A model generated the notes under the pieces. It saw only the letters and a list, made by a program, of their open reading frames with translations. It did not search any database and was not told where the DNA came from. Both the position numbers and the translations under genes were made by a program. A DNA stretch of 38,939 nucleotides, taken from UBA2862 sp045658005. GTDB lineage: Bacteria > Bacillota > Clostridia > Christensenellales > Aristaeellaceae. The DNA is taken from NCBI GenBank assembly GCA_045658005.1, contig JAZOUD010000072.1:1-38939 (forward strand), written 5' to 3'. This document shows, one piece after another, positions 23,536 to 31,126 of the stretch (position 1 is the first letter of the stretch; the number at the start of each line of letters is the position of its first letter).

Positions 23536-25415
23536 CTGCCCGCCTCCCCGATCTGCTTCAGGCGCTGGTCAATGCGCCGGGCGATGGACAGCGCGTCCAG
23601 CCCGCATTCCACGGTCTGCTGGGCGACGGTGCCCTGGGCGATGAAGCGGTCCGGCACGCCCAGCGTCAAAACCGGCACGTCCATGCCCGCGGACGCCAGC
23701 GCGTCCAGCACGCCCTCGCCGAAGCCTCCGGCCAATACGTTTTCCTCGACCGTGACCACGAGTTTGACGCCCGACGCCTTTTCGCGCAGCATATCCAAAT
23801 CCATCGGCGCGACGAAGCGGGCGTCCACCACCCCGGCGGAGACGCCCTTGCCCATCAGCTCGATGGCGGCCTGCATCGAAAGGGACACCATGCGCCCCAC
23901 GGCGAAGATCATCACGTCGCCTCCGCCGCTGAGCAGCTCCCACTGGCCGACGGAAAAGCGCCGCTGGCTCTGTATGCCCGGGCCCATGTCCTCGCAGGCC
24001 TTGGGATAGCGTATGGCCATCGGCCCGTCGTAGTCCTGGCTGATTTCCACCAGCTTCTTCAGATCCCGCACGTCCCTCGGCGCGGCGACCACCAGGCCCG
24101 GTATGCTGCGCAGGTAGCTCAGGTCGAACACGCCCTGGTGGGTCTCCCCGTCCTCGCCCACCAGTCCCGCCCGGTCGATCAGGAGCGTCACGGGCAGGGC
24201 GTTGCGGCACACATCGACCAGGATCTGGTCGTAGGCGCGCTGCAGGAACGTGGAATAGATGGCCACATAGGGCTTCATGCCCTGGCTGGCCATGCCCGCC
24301 GCCATGGTGACGGCGTGCTCCTCGGCGATGCCCACGTCGAAGCAGCGGTCGGCATGGGCCTGCTGGAAGATGTCCATGCCGGTGCCCATGGGCATAGCCG
24401 CCGTGATGGCGCAGATGCGGATGTCGTTGTCGGCCATATCGGAAAGCTGTCGCGCCACCACCTTGCCCGAGGACACCTCCTCCCCCTCCCGCTTCCTGGA
24501 GCCGGACTCCAGGTAGAACGGCGCGACGCCGTGGAAGGTGACCGGATGGTCCTCGGCGGGCTGGTAGCCCCTGCCCTTCTGGGTGACCACGTGGATCAGC
24601 TGGGGCCTGTCATAGCCCCTGGCGCGGCGCAGCACCTTGATCAGCTGGCGCAGGTCGTGCCCGTCCACGGGGCCGATGTAGGCGAAGCCCAGCGCCGAGA
24701 AGAACTTGTCGTCCACGAAGAAGGTGCGAAGGTTGTTCCTGAATCTGCTGAGCGCGCGGTACAGCGGCGCGCCGAACCTGGGGTGCTTCTCCAGGCGGTC
24801 CCGGACCCCGTGCTTCACGGCGATATAGCCCTTGCTCTGGCGCATGCGGGTCAGGTAGCGGCTGAGCGCGCCCACGTTCGGGGCGATGGACATCTCGTTG
24901 TCGTTTAGCAGCACGATCATTCGGGTGTTGCTCTGGCCGGCGTCGTTCAGCGCCTCGTAGCACATGCCCCCGGTCAGGGCCCCGTCGCCCACCAGCGCCA
25001 CGACGTCGTAGTCCCCGCGCATGATGTCCCGGGTCCGGGCCATGCCAAGAGCGGCGGATATGGCCGTGGAGGCATGGCCCGCCGTAAACGCGTCGTATTC
25101 GCTCTCATCCTGCTGGGGAAAGCCGCTGATGCCGCCCTTCTGGCGAAGGGTGTGAAAGGCCTCATAGCGCCCGGTCAGCAGCTTGTGGGCGTAGGACTGG
25201 TGCCCCACGTCCATCACAAGCTTGTCCCCGGGGGCGTCGAACACATAGTGCATCGCCACGGTCAGCTCCACCACCCCCAGGTTGGAGGCCAGGTGGCCGC
25301 CGTGCTCCGAGACCACGTTGACGATCTCCGAGCGCAGCTCCTCGCAGAGCTGCTTCAGCTGCTTGATGCTCAGCTTTTTCAGGTCCGTCGGTTCGTGTAT
25401 CTGCTCTATCAGCAT
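23532..25415 (-). CDS. dxs: 1-deoxy-D-xylulose-5-phosphate synthase
   Basis: This 627-residue protein is full length. The N-terminal thiamine diphosphate domain has GGHLASNLGVVELTVAMHYVF, DVGHQSYAHKLLTGR, VGDGALTGGMCYEALNDAG and LNDNEMSI. The middle pyrimidine-binding domain has GIAEEHAVTMAAGMA (catalytic Glu) and YSTFLQRAYDQI. The C-terminal transketolase-like domain follows from about residue 490. It condenses pyruvate and glyceraldehyde 3-phosphate, the first step of the MEP isoprenoid pathway. It is next to ispA, which uses the products. Confidence 0.97.
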   Translation of the reverse strand: MLIEQIHEPTDLKKLSIKQLKQLCEELRSEIVNVVSEHGGHLASNLGVVELTVAMHYVFDAPGDKLVMDVGHQSYAHKLLTGRYEAFHTLRQKGGISGFPQQDESEYDAFTAGHASTAISAALGMARTRDIMRGDYDVVALVGDGALTGGMCYEALNDAGQSNTRMIVLLNDNEMSIAPNVGALSRYLTRMRQSKGYIAVKHGVRDRLEKHPRFGAPLYRALSRFRNNLRTFFVDDKFFSALGFAYIGPVDGHDLRQLIKVLRRARGYDRPQLIHVVTQKGRGYQPAEDHPVTFHGVAPFYLESGSRKREGEEVSSGKVVARQLSDMADNDIRICAITAAMPMGTGMDIFQQAHADRCFDVGIAEEHAVTMAAGMASQGMKPYVAIYSTFLQRAYDQILVDVCRNALPVTLLIDRAGLVGEDGETHQGVFDLSYLRSIPGLVVAAPRDVRDLKKLVEISQDYDGPMAIRYPKACEDMGPGIQSQRRFSVGQWELLSGGGDVMIFAVGRMVSLSMQAAIELMGKGVSAGVVDARFVAPMDLDMLREKASGVKLVVTVEENVLAGGFGEGVLDALASAGMDVPVLTLGVPDRFIAQGTVAQQTVECGLDALSIARRIDQRLKQIGEAGR

Positions 25416-25433
25416 CGGTCGTACTCCAGTAAG

Positions 25434-26339
25434 TTACTTGGTGCGGTTCACCATGGCGTCCACCAGCTCGCGGAAGAAGGCCGCCCCCTCGCCGAAGCGC
25501 CCGAGGGCCCGCAGGGCCTCACCGTGCAGCTCCTCGACCCGCCGGCGGGTGCCCTCGACACCCCAGGCCGAGACGCAGGTCAGCTTGCCGCTCTCGGCGT
25601 CCTTGCCCAGGGTCTTGCCCACGTCCGCCTGGCTTCCGACGACGTCCAGCAGGTCGTCCGTGGCCTGGAACAGCAGCCCGAAGGCCCTGCCGTAGTCGGT
25701 GAGCGCCTTCACGTCGTCCTCCCCGGCCCCGCACAGCATCGCCGCGGCGCGAAGGGGGTGGATGAACATGCAGGCGGTCTTGCCGTACTGTATGTACTCC
25801 AGCGCGTGGGTATCGGCGATGCCGGAGCGCTCGCAGTGCAGGTCCATCGCCTGCCCACCGATCATCCCGGTGACGCCCGCGCCGGCGGCGATCTCGCGAA
25901 TCGCCGAGAGGTATCGGGCCGCGCGCTCGGGGCGGGCGCAGGCGTGGTTCAGCATCGTCTCGAAGGCCCCGTTCAAAAGGCCGTCGCCCGCCAGTATCGC
26001 CTGGCCCACGCCGAACACCACGTGGTTGGTGGGCCGTCCCCGGCGCAGCGTGTCGTCGTCCATGCCCGGCAGGTCGTCGTGGATCAGCGAATAGGTGTGG
26101 ATCATCTCGACGGCGCAGGCGAAGTCCAGCGCGTCCTCCACGTCGCCCCCCAGCATCTCCACCGCCGCCAGCAGCATGCTCGGGCGCAGCCGCTTGCCCC
26201 CGGCCTCCAGGCTGTAGCGCATGGACCGGCTCAGCAGCCAGGGCATTTCTCCGATTTCAAAGCGGTCCTCCGCCACCACGGCGGGGATCTCGTTCAGCCG
26301 CCGGTTGACCCGGCTCGCGTAATCGTTCAGCGTCTTCAT
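25434..26339 (-). CDS. ispA: Farnesyl/geranylgeranyl diphosphate synthase
   Basis: This 301-residue trans-prenyl synthase has LEAGGKRLRPSML, the first Asp-rich motif HDDLPGMDDDTLRRGRPT, GQAMDL, the Lys/Thr region YGKTACMF, and the second Asp-rich motif LLFQATDDLLDV. The two extra residues in the first motif (DDxxxxD type) are those of bacterial short-chain synthases making farnesyl diphosphate. Its ATG overlaps the xseB stop (ATGA) and has GAGGAGG upstream. It lies 18 nt before dxs. Confidence 0.95.
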   Translation of the reverse strand: MKTLNDYASRVNRRLNEIPAVVAEDRFEIGEMPWLLSRSMRYSLEAGGKRLRPSMLLAAVEMLGGDVEDALDFACAVEMIHTYSLIHDDLPGMDDDTLRRGRPTNHVVFGVGQAILAGDGLLNGAFETMLNHACARPERAARYLSAIREIAAGAGVTGMIGGQAMDLHCERSGIADTHALEYIQYGKTACMFIHPLRAAAMLCGAGEDDVKALTDYGRAFGLLFQATDDLLDVVGSQADVGKTLGKDAESGKLTCVSAWGVEGTRRRVEELHGEALRALGRFGEGAAFFRELVDAMVNRTK

Positions 26340-26569
26340 GGGGCCTCCTCGGTATCGATTTGAGCATCCAGCCCGGTCTCGCCCGCGTCCGTCAGCACGC
26401 GGATGCGCCTGTCGCCCTCGTCCAGCAGCGCGGAGAGGCTGTTCTTCAGCGCGACGGCCTTCTCATAGGCCTTGAAGGAATCCTCCAGGGACAGCTCCCC
26501 GGTCTCCAGCCCATGCACCAGGGCCTCCAGCTCCTGCATACCCTCTTCAAATGTGATCTTCTTTTTCAT
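26336..26569 (-). CDS. xseB: Exodeoxyribonuclease VII small subunit
   Basis: This 77-residue protein has the XseB pattern KITFEEGMQELEALVHGLE, then ETGELSLEDSFKAYEKAVAL, forming two helices, with an acidic tail. It binds XseA to make exonuclease VII, which degrades single-stranded DNA. It overlaps xseA and ispA by 4 nt each. Confidence 0.95.
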   Translation of the reverse strand: MKKKITFEEGMQELEALVHGLETGELSLEDSFKAYEKAVALKNSLSALLDEGDRRIRVLTDAGETGLDAQIDTEEAP

Positions 26570-27798
26570 AGGGCTTCATCCTTTGCGTTTATGGCGGTGA
26601 TATCGGCGGTCAGCTCGCCGTCGGAAAAGCATACGCGCAGCGGCCTGCCGCCATCGACGCCCGACGCTCGGGCCACGATGTGTTCGCCCTGCCTGACGAC
26701 GGCGTAGCCCCGTTCCATCACGGAAGACGGGTCCAGCGCCCGCAGCGATGCGGCCAGGGCGTCGAGCCTGTGCCGGCTCCGCTCCAGCCGCACCGGCATC
26801 GCCGCGATCAGGCGGCGCTCAGCCTGGTCCAGCGCGCTTCGCCTGGGCTCGATCAGCATCCTCCCGGGCGCGGTCAGCGCGGCGGACGCGCCCACCCGCT
26901 CCAGCGCCAGGCGGCGAAGCCGCTGGCCGCTTGCCAGCGCCCCGGCGAGCCGCGCCAGCATGCCGTCCAGCTCGGCCTTCATCTGATCCAGCCGGGGCAC
27001 GGCCATCTCCGCCGCGGCGGACGGGGTCGGCGCGCGCAGGTCGGCCACGAAATCCGATATGGTGAAGTCCACCTCGTGGCCCACGCAGCTGACCACGGGG
27101 ATGGGCGACGCGGCGATGGCCCGGGCCACGATCTCCTCGTTGAAGGCCCACAGGTCCTCTATGGAGCCGCCGCCCCGGCCCACCAGCATCACGTCGCAGG
27201 CCCTGGCCCGGTTCAGCCGGTCCATGGCCCGCACGATGTCCGCCGCGGCCTCCGGCCCCTGCACCAGGCAGGGCGACAGCACGATGCCCACGTTGGGGTT
27301 GCGCCGCCGGGCCACGTGGATGATGTCCCGTATCGCCGCGCCGGTCTGGGAGGTCACCACGCCGATGACCCGGGGAAAGGCGGGGATCTCCCGCTTCCGG
27401 GCCGGGTCGAACAGCCCCTCGGCCATCAGCTTCTGCTTCAGCTTTTCAAAGCGGATGTACAAATCCCCCTGCCCCGCCTGTCGCATGGCGGTGACGTACA
27501 GCTGGAAGCTGCCGTTCTGGGGGTAGATCGACGCCGACGCCCGCACGGTCACCCGCATGCCGTCCGCGGGCTGGAAGTCCAGCCCCAGGGCGTGCTGGCG
27601 GAACATCACGCACTGCACCCGCGCGTTCTCGTCCTTCAGGGAAAAATAGCGGTGCCCGCTGTAGTGGTGCTTGTAGCCGGAGATCTCGCCGGTGACCTCC
27701 AGGGCGCGCAGCAGCGGGTCCGTGGCCAGCAGCCTGCGGGCATACTCGTTCAGCTCCGAGACGCTCAGCGCCCCGGCGCCGCGATCCGCGCCGATCAT
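26566..27798 (-). CDS. xseA: Exodeoxyribonuclease VII large subunit
   Basis: This 410-residue protein has the N-terminal OB fold (LSVSELNEYARRLLATDPLL to YFSLKDENARVQCVMFR) and the catalytic domain with RVIGVVTSQTGAAIRDI, VQGPEAAADIVRAM, VGRGGGSIEDLWAFNEE and CVGHEVDFTISDFVADLRAPTPS. A coiled coil and a short C-terminal beta part (ERGYAVVRQGEHIV) follow. Its start overlaps the nusB stop (ATGA). Confidence 0.97.
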   Translation of the reverse strand: MIGADRGAGALSVSELNEYARRLLATDPLLRALEVTGEISGYKHHYSGHRYFSLKDENARVQCVMFRQHALGLDFQPADGMRVTVRASASIYPQNGSFQLYVTAMRQAGQGDLYIRFEKLKQKLMAEGLFDPARKREIPAFPRVIGVVTSQTGAAIRDIIHVARRRNPNVGIVLSPCLVQGPEAAADIVRAMDRLNRARACDVMLVGRGGGSIEDLWAFNEEIVARAIAASPIPVVSCVGHEVDFTISDFVADLRAPTPSAAAEMAVPRLDQMKAELDGMLARLAGALASGQRLRRLALERVGASAALTAPGRMLIEPRRSALDQAERRLIAAMPVRLERSRHRLDALAASLRALDPSSVMERGYAVVRQGEHIVARASGVDGGRPLRVCFSDGELTADITAINAKDEAL

Positions 27799-28214
27799 GC
27801 CTCGCCCGGCGCGGCGTCCTCGTCGAGGCTCCGGCCGAGGTTGCCCAGCACGCCGTTGACGAAGCCGCCCGCCTTGTCCGTGGAATACTGGTTGGCCAGC
27901 TCCACGGCCTCGTTGATCACAACGCCCCTGGGCGTCTGGCCCAGCATCAGCTCGTGGGCCGCCAGCCGCAGTATCGCCAGGTCGACCCGGGTCACCCGGT
28001 CGATCGTCCAGCCCCTCAGGAAGGGCTTCAGCCTGGCGTCGATGGCCTCGACGTTGGCCACGACGCCGTCGAACATGCGGTTCATAAAGTCGGCCTCGGA
28101 TTCATCGGGCTTGACCTCCAACAGGTTCAGCCGCGTCTCCTCGCCGCCGTCGCCGCCCATCTCCCACTCGTAGATCAGCTTCATGGCTTGGGCGCGGGCC
28201 ATCGTTCTATCCAT
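27795..28214 (-). CDS. nusB: Transcription antitermination protein NusB
   Basis: The ATG at 28214 with GGCAGG upstream is chosen over the TTG at 28220, giving 139 residues. The helical NusB fold is recognised by ARAQAMKLIYEWEM, LKPFLRGWTIDRVTRVDLAILRLAAHELM and GVVINEAVELANQYSTDKAGGFVNGVLG. It works with NusE (S10) on boxA in rRNA transcription. A strong hairpin lies in the leader at 28258-28289. Confidence 0.95.
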   Translation of the reverse strand: MDRTMARAQAMKLIYEWEMGGDGGEETRLNLLEVKPDESEADFMNRMFDGVVANVEAIDARLKPFLRGWTIDRVTRVDLAILRLAAHELMLGQTPRGVVINEAVELANQYSTDKAGGFVNGVLGNLGRSLDEDAAPGEA

Positions 28215-28257
28215 AATCAATACCTGCCTTTTTCGCGTAACTCTTTATCAAGCGCAA

Positions 28258-28289
28258 TGTTGCGGTGGCACACGCGTGCCGCCGCAACA
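28258..28289 (-). other. Strong hairpin between amaP and nusB
   Basis: A 14-bp stem with one G-T wobble, 28258-28271 with 28276-28289, has a 4-nt loop and no T-run. It lies about 30 nt after the amaP stop and 44 nt before nusB, so it may protect or process the mRNA or partly terminate it. Confidence 0.45.
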
Positions 28290-28317
28290 GGGTCGTTAAG
28301 GGTATACACCGCCTCGA

Positions 28318-29163
28318 TCAATCCTCTGTGGATTCCGCTTCCTGTCCGGCGCTCTCCCGCGCCTTCATCGCCGCGTAATCCTTGGCAAATTCGGATTCAT
28401 AGGGCTTGTCCGGGTCATAGGCGGTCGCCGCCGTCCCGGCCATGTCCTCCGAAGAAGCGACCGCGTCCTCCCCCACGCCGTCCACAGGCCCGGCCTCCGC
28501 CGCGTCGCTCACCGGCGTCAGCGCCGGTTCACAGGCGTCGTCCGCAACGGCTTCAGGCACATACGCGGGCGCTTCGGCCTGCGGCCTGCCCCGTCCGATC
28601 AGGCGCCTGCGGGCGGGCTCGCCCTTGCCGCTGACGGCGTTGATGGTGATCGCCACCGACTGCACCGCCACGCCACAGTTGACCTCTACGAACTGGGTGA
28701 TGGCGCGCTGCATGTTGGCGGTGATGGTCGGCACGTGGGCGCCGCTGGCGATGACGGCGTCAATGGAGATGCCGATGGCGTCGTCCAGGCCTTCGATGTT
28801 CACCCGCATGTCCGTGATGCCGTCGATGGCTCGCACCGACTGGCGCACCATCTGCTCCACCGCGGAAACCGAGATGCGAACCTTGCCCTTGTCGTCGGGG
28901 CCAACGGTGATAAAGCCCCGCTCGGCGCGCCTCTTTCGCCGGATCAATATGAGCAGCGTCGCCACGGACAGCGCCAGATACAGCGCCAGCAGCACGCCGC
29001 CCGCGATCCTCGCGCCGACGCCGCCCAGGGAGCCCTCCGCCTTGGAAACCAGATTGGCCTGGAGGCCCGGCACGACCAGGCACAGCACGAAGGCCACGCA
29101 GATCATCAGTGAGCACAACCAGTGCAGCAGCATGAGCAGCTTGTTGCCGATATTCAACTTCAT
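28318..29163 (-). CDS. amaP: AmaP-like alkaline shock membrane anchor protein
   Basis: From the ATG at 29163 (MKLNIGNKLLML) the protein has 281 residues. An in-frame ATG at 29196 would add 11. Two membrane helices lie at about 8-33 and 48-74. An Asp23-like domain follows (about 80-180: GKVRISVSAVEQMVRQSVR to VAVQSVAITINAV). The long acidic, Ala-rich tail (about 195-281) has no known pattern. AmaP anchors Asp23 to the membrane in Staphylococcus. Its neighbour here is the asp23 gene, 83 nt upstream. Confidence 0.85.
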   Translation of the reverse strand: MKLNIGNKLLMLLHWLCSLMICVAFVLCLVVPGLQANLVSKAEGSLGGVGARIAGGVLLALYLALSVATLLILIRRKRRAERGFITVGPDDKGKVRISVSAVEQMVRQSVRAIDGITDMRVNIEGLDDAIGISIDAVIASGAHVPTITANMQRAITQFVEVNCGVAVQSVAITINAVSGKGEPARRRLIGRGRPQAEAPAYVPEAVADDACEPALTPVSDAAEAGPVDGVGEDAVASSEDMAGTAATAYDPDKPYESEFAKDYAAMKARESAGQEAESTED

Positions 29164-29246
29164 AAGCTTTCTCGTTCCGCCGGGAAACGCCGGCATCGCC
29201 CTTCGGCCTTGCCCGCTTCCCGGAGGAATCTCCTTATCTCAGACGC

Positions 29247-29933
29247 TCAGATATCCGATTCGTCGACATCCGAGAACGCTTCTTCGTCTTCTGCGCAATC
29301 CGCATCGCCGTCGGCGAAGTCGTCCTCCGCATCGTCCGCCGCGCAGTCGTCCTCTTTTTCTTCGAAGCCCTCGGGCGTCTCCTCGTCCTCGTCCCAGGCG
29401 GCTTCCACCGCCACGGTCTGCTGCCCCTGCTGGCCGTCAGCTTTAGCCGCTTCGGGCGCTTCTTCCCCTTCTGATTTGGGCATGGCCTCGACCTCGGCGT
29501 TCTTCTCCAGCATCTTGCGGTGCTGCTCGTCCAGCTCGGCGTTGGCGCGCTGCTCGCGCTCGAAGCTGATGCCGGTCACATGGACATCCACGTTCTTCAC
29601 GTCCAGGCCGCTCATGGTCTCGATGGCCTTCTTGACGTTTTCCTGGATGTTCCGCGCCACGTCGGGGATGGGCGAGCCGTAATCCACGGTGATGGTCACG
29701 TCCACGGAGACCCTGTTGTCCTCCAAATCTATGCGAACACCCTTGGTCAGGTTGCGGTTGCTCTTGCGGGAAAACATGTCTGCAAGGCCCGAAGAAGGAG
29801 AGATCATGCTGGCGACGCCGTCGACCTCGGTGGCCGCGAGGCCGGCGATGGTGGCGACGACTTCCGTGGCAAAGGAAACCGTGCCGTTGGGATTCTCGTT
29901 CAGCTTGACATCGGAAGGATAATTATCGCTCAT
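29247..29933 (-). CDS. Asp23/Gls24 family envelope stress protein
   Basis: This 228-residue protein has the Asp23 domain in its first 145 residues: GTVSFATEVVATIAGLAATEVDGVASM, then VSVDVTITVDYGSPIPDVARNIQENVKKAIETMSG and VNVHVTGI-type ending (VDVHVTGISFE). The C-terminal 75 residues are strongly acidic and absent from most family members. The start has AAGGAGG 8 nt upstream and its own promoter. Together with AmaP it forms a membrane-associated protein network linked to envelope stress. Confidence 0.93.
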   Translation of the reverse strand: MSDNYPSDVKLNENPNGTVSFATEVVATIAGLAATEVDGVASMISPSSGLADMFSRKSNRNLTKGVRIDLEDNRVSVDVTITVDYGSPIPDVARNIQENVKKAIETMSGLDVKNVDVHVTGISFEREQRANAELDEQHRKMLEKNAEVEAMPKSEGEEAPEAAKADGQQGQQTVAVEAAWDEDEETPEGFEEKEDDCAADDAEDDFADGDADCAEDEEAFSDVDESDI

Positions 29934-29959
29934 ATTGCATACCTCCTTATACGGATTTC

Positions 29960-29988
29960 ATTATAGCAGAAAACACGCCGTCGCGCAA
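29960..29988 (-). promoter_or_regulatory. SigA-type promoter before asp23
   Basis: On the minus strand TTGCGC (29988-29983) and TATAAT (29965-29960) are separated by 17 bp, in the 65-bp gap between spoIIIAH and asp23. It would allow expression of asp23 and the genes behind it without spoIIIA transcription. Confidence 0.75.
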
Positions 29989-29998
29989 ATACTTTCGG

Positions 29999-30484
29999 TT
30001 ATTTTACCGGAATGATTTTCACATTCCCGCCCGTCAGGCCCGTTTGGCGCATGACCAGGTCCAGTATGACGGCGCTCTGGGCGTGGGTCAGCGCTTCCCC
30101 GCGGATCAGCACGTTTGCCGCCGAGTCACTGACGCTGGCGAGGGCCTCCTCGAAGCCCCGGCTCTGCAGTATGCCCTCGATGGCGTTTTCGTCCCGGGCA
30201 TGGGCCAGCATGTCCATTAGCGCCCTGCGGGCCTGGGCCCTGGTTTCCCCGTCCGCGCCGTCGTCGTGGATGATGTCGTTCAGCTGGGCCTCCTGCCTGA
30301 CGCGCAGCTGCTCCCGCTCCAGGCGGAACGCCGCCATCGGGTCGCTTTCAATCCGGCTGCAGGCCGGGGCGCTGTCCGCCCGGTTCAACCGCCTTACGAC
30401 GATCCGCGCCGTGACCAGCGCGCCCCCGGCCAGCAGCGCCGCCAGCAGCAGCAGGCCCAGTGTCCATCTCATCCCCCTGCTCAT
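29999..30484 (-). CDS. spoIIIAH: Stage III sporulation protein AH
   Basis: The ATG at 30484 has GGAGG 6 nt upstream, giving 161 residues. One N-terminal membrane helix (about 5-25) is followed by a Glu/Arg/Gln-rich helix (FRLEREQLRVRQEAQLNDII) and the ring-building domain with ARRALMDMLAHARDENAIEGILQSRGFEEALASVS and ANVLIRGEALTHAQSAVILDLVMRQTG. SpoIIIAH forms the mother-cell ring that binds SpoIIQ across the space between forespore and mother cell. The start overlaps the spoIIIAG stop. Confidence 0.93.
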   Translation of the reverse strand: MSRGMRWTLGLLLLAALLAGGALVTARIVVRRLNRADSAPACSRIESDPMAAFRLEREQLRVRQEAQLNDIIHDDGADGETRAQARRALMDMLAHARDENAIEGILQSRGFEEALASVSDSAANVLIRGEALTHAQSAVILDLVMRQTGLTGGNVKIIPVK

Positions 30485-30846
30485 GATCCACCTCCAAAGG
30501 TACCGCTTCCACCGATGATCTCGATCCTGTCCGCCTCCACGTCCAGCAGCGCGGACACCGCCCGCTGCAGTCGCAGGTAGGTCTGCACGTCCGACAGCCC
30601 CTCCGCCACGATCACCGCCCCGGTCACGGCGCCGTCCTCCCCCTGGGTGATCATGGCGCTGACCCGCCCCGCGCCCTCGATGCGCTGCAATATCCGCTCC
30701 ACACGCCTCTCCAGCGGTGTGCCGGACGCGCCGCCGTCGCCCCCCGACCTGAGCAGCATCAGCGCCAGCAGCGCCGCCAGCGCCAGCGCCGCGAACCACT
30801 CGATCCCGCGCGCCCCGCGCAGCCTCTCCAATAGCCGCTTCATCAT
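30481..30846 (-). CDS. spoIIIAG: Stage III sporulation protein AG, short form
   Basis: This 121-residue protein has one membrane helix (about 16-33) and a single compact domain: LERRVERILQRIEGAGRVSAMI, VTGAVIVAEGLSDVQTYLRLQRAVSALLDVEADRIEI. This matches the ring-building core of SpoIIIAG. It is much shorter than the roughly 200-230 residues usual for the family and lacks the long beta insertion that forms the central part of the SpoIIIAG ring. It lies between spoIIIAF and spoIIIAH as expected. Confidence 0.9.
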   Translation of the reverse strand: MMKRLLERLRGARGIEWFAALALAALLALMLLRSGGDGGASGTPLERRVERILQRIEGAGRVSAMITQGEDGAVTGAVIVAEGLSDVQTYLRLQRAVSALLDVEADRIEIIGGSGTFGGGS

Positions 30847-30858
30847 ATCCAGAAATGC

Positions 30859-31029
30859 TCAAAGGAGCCTTGCGAATATGCGCAAGGCGCACAGTGTCGC
30901 CGCCAGCGCGCAGAGGGCGCGAAAGGCGCGCGCCGCGCCGCCCTCCCCCGCCAGCTGCTCCATCGCGGCCACGGTTACACAGATGCCGAAGAGCCCCTTC
31001 GCGGCCTCCTCCAGTGCCTGTACGGTCAT
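30859..31029 (-). CDS. spoIIIAF: SpoIIIAF-like protein, short (56 residues)
   Basis: The ATG at 31029 opens a 56-residue frame (MTVQALEEAAKGLFGICVTV and on), ending FARLL at the TGA at 30859-30861. It has two hydrophobic segments (about 12-25 and 36-54), like the N-terminal membrane part of SpoIIIAF, and it stands at the spoIIIAF position between AE and AG. The soluble C-terminal domain (over 100 residues in Bacillus) is absent. The assignment rests on position and topology. Confidence 0.6.
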   Translation of the reverse strand: MTVQALEEAAKGLFGICVTVAAMEQLAGEGGAARAFRALCALAATLCALRIFARLL

Positions 31030-31126
31030 CCTTCACGCCCCGTCCCCGTCGGGGACATTCGCTTTGGAATGGGGGGACGGTTCCTCATTCCACGCGCGCC
31101 CAATCCCGACGGGGACATTCCCTTCT
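31030..31126. repeat. Intergenic repeat inside the spoIIIA operon
   Basis: The only sizeable gap of the operon holds direct repeats GTCGGGGACATTC / GACGGGGACATTC (31048-31060 and 31108-31120, 60 bp apart) around an inverted pair GGAATG (31066-31071) and CATTCC (31086-31091). The words GGGGACGGTTCCTCATTCC-like and CGGGGACATTC recall dispersed repeats of Clostridia. No gene is seen. Confidence 0.6.
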
